DNA from: Desulfarculaceae bacterium
Lineage (GTDB): Bacteria > Desulfobacterota > Desulfarculia > Desulfarculales > Desulfarculaceae
Reading direction: 5' to 3'
NCBI GenBank assembly: GCA_021737145.1
Contig: JAIPEN010000012.1
Location: 1-64,000, forward strand
DNA length: 64,000 bases
Each line of letters starts with the position of its first letter. Within the stretch, counting starts at the first letter, position 1. The translations under genes and the position numbers were made by a program. This document shows positions 60,188 to 64,000 of this stretch, piece by piece. The notes beneath the pieces are model-generated. The model worked only from the letters and a program-made list of their open reading frames with translations. It did not search any database and was not told the origin of the DNA.

Positions 60188-61105
60188 CTATTCGAAAAAA
60201 TAAACCGCCGGCACGATATGGCTGTGCAACAGCCCCTTGTAATCAATGCTGGCGTGGGTGCAGGAGAATTTGTAATCAGCAATGGCCTGGTAAACTTCCC
60301 TTGGTATCACCTCGGGATCATCCGGCAAATGATATGCCGACAACGCCATCCTGGGGCGGCACTTTTTAATGGTATTGCGTCCCCCCCTAATGGCGTTTCT
60401 CTCCGCGCCTTCAATATCCATCTTGATAAAATCAATCCTGTCGAGGCCCAACTCATCAACCAAGTCATCGATAGAAATGACCGGCAACTTGATGCCGTGA
60501 TCGCTGGCCTTGACGAATGATCCGCCTGCGGGCGAGCTGCCCGGGGCCATCTCCAGCGTGCCCTTCTCGTGCCACAGCCCCTTGGGAAATATGATCACGC
60601 GGCCGGCGGATATCTCGTCGCTGAAATTCAGCTGGAGGCAATCCAGGTTGTGCGGCTCCGGCTCGCAGGCTATCACCTTGGAAGCCCCCGCATCCAACGC
60701 CTCGACCACGAAGACCCCGACGTTTGCGCCGCAATCAAGGGCCACATCACCTTGGCGAACCCCATGTTCAGCGCCGCCGTAATGACCGGATTTGCGTTCA
60801 CCGAGCATTTCGAACAAGGATTCTTGCGACAAATGACTTTTGGGGATCCAGTAGCGGCCAAAGGGGGTTTGCCACAGCTCGTGCTGGTCGGAAGACTCCA
60901 GAAGGCTGGATTGCGAACCAATCGTTTCCGTAAATCGGTCGAGCTCTTTTTGCTGCGCTCCCGCCTTCAGGGCGACTTTGGCCGGGCACCCGATGACCCG
61001 CCCGGCCATGAGCAACCAGAGCGCGTATGGCTTGGAGTAGGCGATACCAACCGTCAGCTTCTCCGACGGCGACATGGCGTTTTGGTTGTCAGGGCTGGTG
61101 GCCAT
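60188..61105 (-). CDS. FkbM-family methyltransferase
   Basis: A 305-residue SAM-dependent O-methyltransferase. Motif I is VALDCGANVGVFVVEALDAG, followed by VIACEPEPHNLDCL, and DFIKMDIEGAERNAIRG is typical of FkbM. The N-terminal 110 residues carry a hydrophobic stretch (YALWLLMAGRVIG). In this setting it probably methylates a polymer sugar. The 143-bp gap to the GT9 gene holds nothing recognised. Confidence 0.9.
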   Translation of the reverse strand: MATSPDNQNAMSPSEKLTVGIAYSKPYALWLLMAGRVIGCPAKVALKAGAQQKELDRFTETIGSQSSLLESSDQHELWQTPFGRYWIPKSHLSQESLFEMLGERKSGHYGGAEHGVRQGDVALDCGANVGVFVVEALDAGASKVIACEPEPHNLDCLQLNFSDEISAGRVIIFPKGLWHEKGTLEMAPGSSPAGGSFVKASDHGIKLPVISIDDLVDELGLDRIDFIKMDIEGAERNAIRGGRNTIKKCRPRMALSAYHLPDDPEVIPREVYQAIADYKFSCTHASIDYKGLLHSHIVPAVYFFE

Positions 61106-61175
61106 TATTTAACTCGCTCCTGATGATAGCCAAGGCGTCTTTGGCAAGATTCGCATTATCCAAAAGCATGCACGT

Positions 61176-62282
61176 TTAGCGGCCGGCGATGGCGTCGGAG
61201 TAAACGGCGCAGTAATTTTCCACCATTTGCTGGAGTGAGAACTGGTTGAGGCAGACGCTCTGCCCTGCCTGGCCCATCTGTCTCAGCCGTCCCGGGTCGT
61301 CAACCGCTCTTTGCATGGCTCCCGCCAGGCCGGCCGCATCCTTCGCCCCAACCAAAAGGCCGGTGTGCTGGTCTTTCACCAGCTCGGAGTTGCCGCCGAC
61401 ATCCGTGGCTATAACCGGCAAACCAGCGGCCATGGCTTCCAATATGGCCATGGATATGCCCTCGTTCAGGGAGCTCATCACCAAGGCGTCGGAAGCGGAG
61501 AGCAAATCAGGTATGTCTTTCCGCTCGCCCAGGAATGACACCTTGTCGCTCACCCCCAGTTGCCGTGCCTGCCCCTGCAGCTCTCCCAAGGACTCCCCGC
61601 TGCCGGCAATGATTACGCGAAACCCGCTCCTGCTCCGGGCAAGCCTGGCCGTGGCCTCCAAAAGGCAGGGCAGGTCCTTGATGGGAGAAATCCTGCCCAC
61701 GAACAAAAAGACCGTGGTTTCCGGCCCGATGCCCAGGGAGGCGCGGACTTCCGCTCCTTGCGACGAGGCTGCGAACCCTTGGCAATCAACCCCATTATAA
61801 ATCACTTTGACTTTCTTGCCGTTGAGCTTGTATTTGCGAATCGCCTCCGTGCCGACTTGCTGGCCCACGCAGACTGTATAGGTGGAGAGTTTGGCCGCCA
61901 ACATGCGCAGGAACTGCCTTCGCTTTATCACATTGTAGGCGAAACCATGCAAAGTGGTGACCACTGGAACGTTGGAGATAAAACGGCTGCCTACCGCATA
62001 AAATCCCGCGTACCAATTGTGGGCGTGGATCAAATCTATCGAGTGTTCTTTGCCCAGTCTGGCCAAGCGGACAAAAAGGGCCAGGTCGATGCTTTTCTTC
62101 TTGTTCAGGATCAGGCTGGGCAATCCGGCTTCCTCGATATCCTCTTGCAAGGGGCCGGAACCGTCCAATGAAATCATCAGCGGATCAAAACCATGCTCCC
62201 CAACCGACCTCGCCAAGGAAAGGGCCTGCCTTTCCATGCCACCGGTAATAAAACTGCTGAGAAGCATTGCGATACGTGGCAT
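61176..62282 (-). CDS. glycosyltransferase family 4
   Basis: A 368-residue GT-B retaining transferase. The N-terminal start is IAMLLSSFITGGMERQALSLARSV, with HAHNWYAGFYAVGSRF in the acceptor domain; the C-terminal domain has VIYNGVDCQGF, FLFVGRISPIKDLPCLLEA, and EGISMAILEAMAAGLPVIATDVGGN with the EX7E motif. ATG 62282 is preferred; an ATG eight codons earlier has a cramped binding site. It probably adds one sugar of the repeat unit. Confidence 0.93.
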   Translation of the reverse strand: MPRIAMLLSSFITGGMERQALSLARSVGEHGFDPLMISLDGSGPLQEDIEEAGLPSLILNKKKSIDLALFVRLARLGKEHSIDLIHAHNWYAGFYAVGSRFISNVPVVTTLHGFAYNVIKRRQFLRMLAAKLSTYTVCVGQQVGTEAIRKYKLNGKKVKVIYNGVDCQGFAASSQGAEVRASLGIGPETTVFLFVGRISPIKDLPCLLEATARLARSRSGFRVIIAGSGESLGELQGQARQLGVSDKVSFLGERKDIPDLLSASDALVMSSLNEGISMAILEAMAAGLPVIATDVGGNSELVKDQHTGLLVGAKDAAGLAGAMQRAVDDPGRLRQMGQAGQSVCLNQFSLQQMVENYCAVYSDAIAGR

Positions 62283-62347
62283 TGCGCGTCCACCGGGTTT
62301 ATGCATCGCCTTGTTTTAGCGAGGCTTGCTGGTCACCGTGCTAAAAA

Positions 62348-63865
62348 CTAGGTTTCATTTCCAGTCAGTTTGGCACGCCATTCGTCGTATTTTTCAAGCC
62401 AAAACTCTTTTTCTTTTTTCCTGAGCCCCACCAGCCAAACCAGGGCAAAATCCACCAAGGTCAAAACCAAACCAGCGCAAATCAACTCCAGCCAACTGTT
62501 AATCCTCCACCACTGAAAGAGGAAAAAAAGCAGGACCAAGGCCACTCCGTGGGCCACGCTGGCATGGGCGACACAGGCAAACCAATATCTTTTCAACTTC
62601 AGGCCGATGCTTCGACAGGCATAGTAAGGCAAAAAGATAGGGCGAAACATGACAAAAGAGGCGCCGATGCACAGCGCCAAGACCCAAAGCGGCTGGGCAG
62701 GGATGACCAGGTAGATGGACAGCAATATCAGCATGCCCTCGCCCAGGGTCAGGTAGCCGGTGTAACGATGCAGCCCTATTGCCAGCAACAGCACCTCGCA
62801 GGGGCTCATGGCCAGATAGACTCCCAAGGGCACGGCGATGATGCGCACCACCTGACCGCTGGAAGCGAAGTTGGGGCCTACCCATAGATGGATGAAAATA
62901 GGCCCCAACAAAAAGACGCCCATGCACAAATAACCCGCCAGGAAGACCGCGTAGCGGGTCATGTTTTCCAATAACTCCTGCATCCCCTCTTTGTTGCCGG
63001 CCACTTCCAGGGCGGCAAAGCGGGGATGGCCCACCCCCACCGCGTGGTACACCAACAGGCGGACATAGGATATCAGCCGCATCGCCACGCCGAACTGGGC
63101 CACAATGGCCGGAATCGACATGACCCCAAGCATCAAGCTCGGACCTTGGTAAACCGCGCGGCGGCCTATGTTGGAAAGCACGGCGTCCCTGCTGTAGACG
63201 ATCACGTACTTGATCGGTTCCATATTCCATTTGGGAACGACCAAGCGATCAAGGGGCACATGGCGGCGAACCGACCAGAAGAGGCACGCCTGCTGGCCTA
63301 TGACCGTGGCCAGGTGAACCAGGCTTAGGGCCAGCAGGCCACCGCCTTGAATCAACAGGAACAGGACCAGACTCAGCCGCATCAGATACAAAGTGACTTC
63401 GATTTTGCTGACCACATTGAATTTTTCACAGGCATTCAGCAGGCTCTCATAGAGCCGCCCGGTTAAATCCAATGCTCCGGCCACTCCCAGGATCACCAGG
63501 CAGATGGCAAACTCCCCCCACAGGTCCTGGGGGATATTGAAAACAGCCTGCGGGTTCAGCGCCAAGGCGAGATATATGCCGAGGACCACCAGGCTGGCCA
63601 GCATGTACAGGCTGAAGCAGCTTCCGGCGGTGATCAGAACTTCGTCGCTTTTGCCCTGGGCGAACTCGGCCGCCGACCGCCGGGTGAGGGCCAAGGTGAT
63701 GCCGCAATCGATCAGGTCCATGAAGGCCCAGACGCTCATGAGCAGCAGCCAGAGCCCGTAAACAGTCTCCCCCAGATAATGGATAATTATGGGGGTCGCC
63801 AACATGGCGGTAGTGATGTTTACGAATAACGTGATCCATTTTGCAAAGGCGTTACGTAAGAGCAA
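62348..63865 (-). CDS. Wzx-type polysaccharide flippase
   Basis: A 505-residue protein with about twelve to fourteen membrane segments and the MOP/Wzx start MLLRNAFAKWITLFVNITTAMLATPIIIHYLG and YGLWLLLMSVWAFMDLIDCGI. It would flip lipid-linked repeat units to the periplasm for the Wzy-like protein at 41789. Start TTG 63865 is preceded by GAGGTG. It stands at the upstream end of the visible minus-strand glycan block, three bases after a partial frame. Confidence 0.9.
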   Translation of the reverse strand: MLLRNAFAKWITLFVNITTAMLATPIIIHYLGETVYGLWLLLMSVWAFMDLIDCGITLALTRRSAAEFAQGKSDEVLITAGSCFSLYMLASLVVLGIYLALALNPQAVFNIPQDLWGEFAICLVILGVAGALDLTGRLYESLLNACEKFNVVSKIEVTLYLMRLSLVLFLLIQGGGLLALSLVHLATVIGQQACLFWSVRRHVPLDRLVVPKWNMEPIKYVIVYSRDAVLSNIGRRAVYQGPSLMLGVMSIPAIVAQFGVAMRLISYVRLLVYHAVGVGHPRFAALEVAGNKEGMQELLENMTRYAVFLAGYLCMGVFLLGPIFIHLWVGPNFASSGQVVRIIAVPLGVYLAMSPCEVLLLAIGLHRYTGYLTLGEGMLILLSIYLVIPAQPLWVLALCIGASFVMFRPIFLPYYACRSIGLKLKRYWFACVAHASVAHGVALVLLFFLFQWWRINSWLELICAGLVLTLVDFALVWLVGLRKKEKEFWLEKYDEWRAKLTGNET

Positions 63866-63868
63866 GGA

Positions 63869-64000
63869 TCACCTCATTGGACCGGAAGCGGAGGGGATTT
63901 CACGGCCCGTCCGGGTGAATTCCGGGCGGCTTTCTCTCTGGCCGAGCCCCAGGTCTACCCACTGCGGGCAGTCCGAATTACGGGCACGGGACAACCCGTC
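63869..64000 (-). CDS. possible C-terminal end of an upstream gene
   Basis: A frame open from the right edge to TGA 63869, 43 codons, ending GREIPSASGPMR. It is the only open frame of the three on this strand, and its stop lies three bases before the flippase start, as expected in an operon. The residues match no family I know; it could also be non-coding. Confidence 0.35.
   Translation of the reverse strand, partial: DGLSRARNSDCPQWVDLGLGQRESRPEFTRTGREIPSASGPMR

Overview
The window is about 64 kb of G+C-rich chromosome. It probably comes from a Gram-negative anaerobe of the Desulfobacterota (old deltaproteobacteria). The basis is an HndA/HndC-type diaphorase pair, an ftsK-lolA neighbourhood, IHF, outer-membrane export genes and an XrtA exosortase/exopolysaccharide locus; the lineage is an inference. 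No rRNA, tRNA or CRISPR was seen.

Left part (1-23.7 kb), mostly housekeeping genes. The first 600 bases are AT-richer: the N-terminus of what may be a transposase, cut by the window edge, and an orphan protein. A minus-strand series follows: a NuoF/NuoE-like pair, then plsC, ftsK, a small winged-helix gene with an in-frame stop, lolA, and cobU-cobT-cobS. A 260-bp MITE-like element sits exactly between cobT and cobS. Next are ssb, a YciO-type gene and an Asp/Glu racemase on the plus strand, an MFS exporter, a minus-strand unit hisC-cmk-rpsA-sppA-EI24, a run of small genes (SPOR protein, two related orphans, cupin, PPOX fold), an IclR regulator, an HTH/Zn-ribbon gene, a large SRP RNA with a recognisable Alu domain, and an IHF/HU gene.

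Middle part (24.2-32.1 kb), envelope precursor supply on the plus strand. It holds two polytopic membrane proteins (one GT-C-like), then uppP-manC-yqaA-manA-manB, giving undecaprenyl-phosphate recycling and the mannose-6-P to GDP-mannose route. The block ends in a strong UUCG terminator.

Right part (32.5-64 kb), an exosortase-type exopolysaccharide locus. A good sigma70 promoter precedes a tightly packed plus-strand unit: export protein, outer-membrane barrel, Wzz-like chain-length protein, ExeA-like ATPase, BY-kinase-like protein, EpsB-type initiating transferase, XrtA, EpsI, a Wzy-like protein, a protein of unknown function, heparinase II/III, PrsT-like TPR protein, CapK-like ligase, inositol-monophosphatase-like protein, SHMT-like PLP enzyme, and a YetA/PcRGLX-like secreted protein. 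A convergent minus-strand block supplies a ChbG-type deacetylase, a GNAT/FemAB-like protein, an FkbH-like HAD-GNAT fusion, GT9, FkbM methyltransferase, GT4 and a Wzx flippase. Together they could make, polymerise, export, edit and degrade a lipid-linked polymer. The chain-length gene is broken by a perfect 23-bp tandem duplication, and the adjacent kinase-like protein lacks its Walker A lysine and its C-terminal tyrosines, so length control may be altered in this strain.
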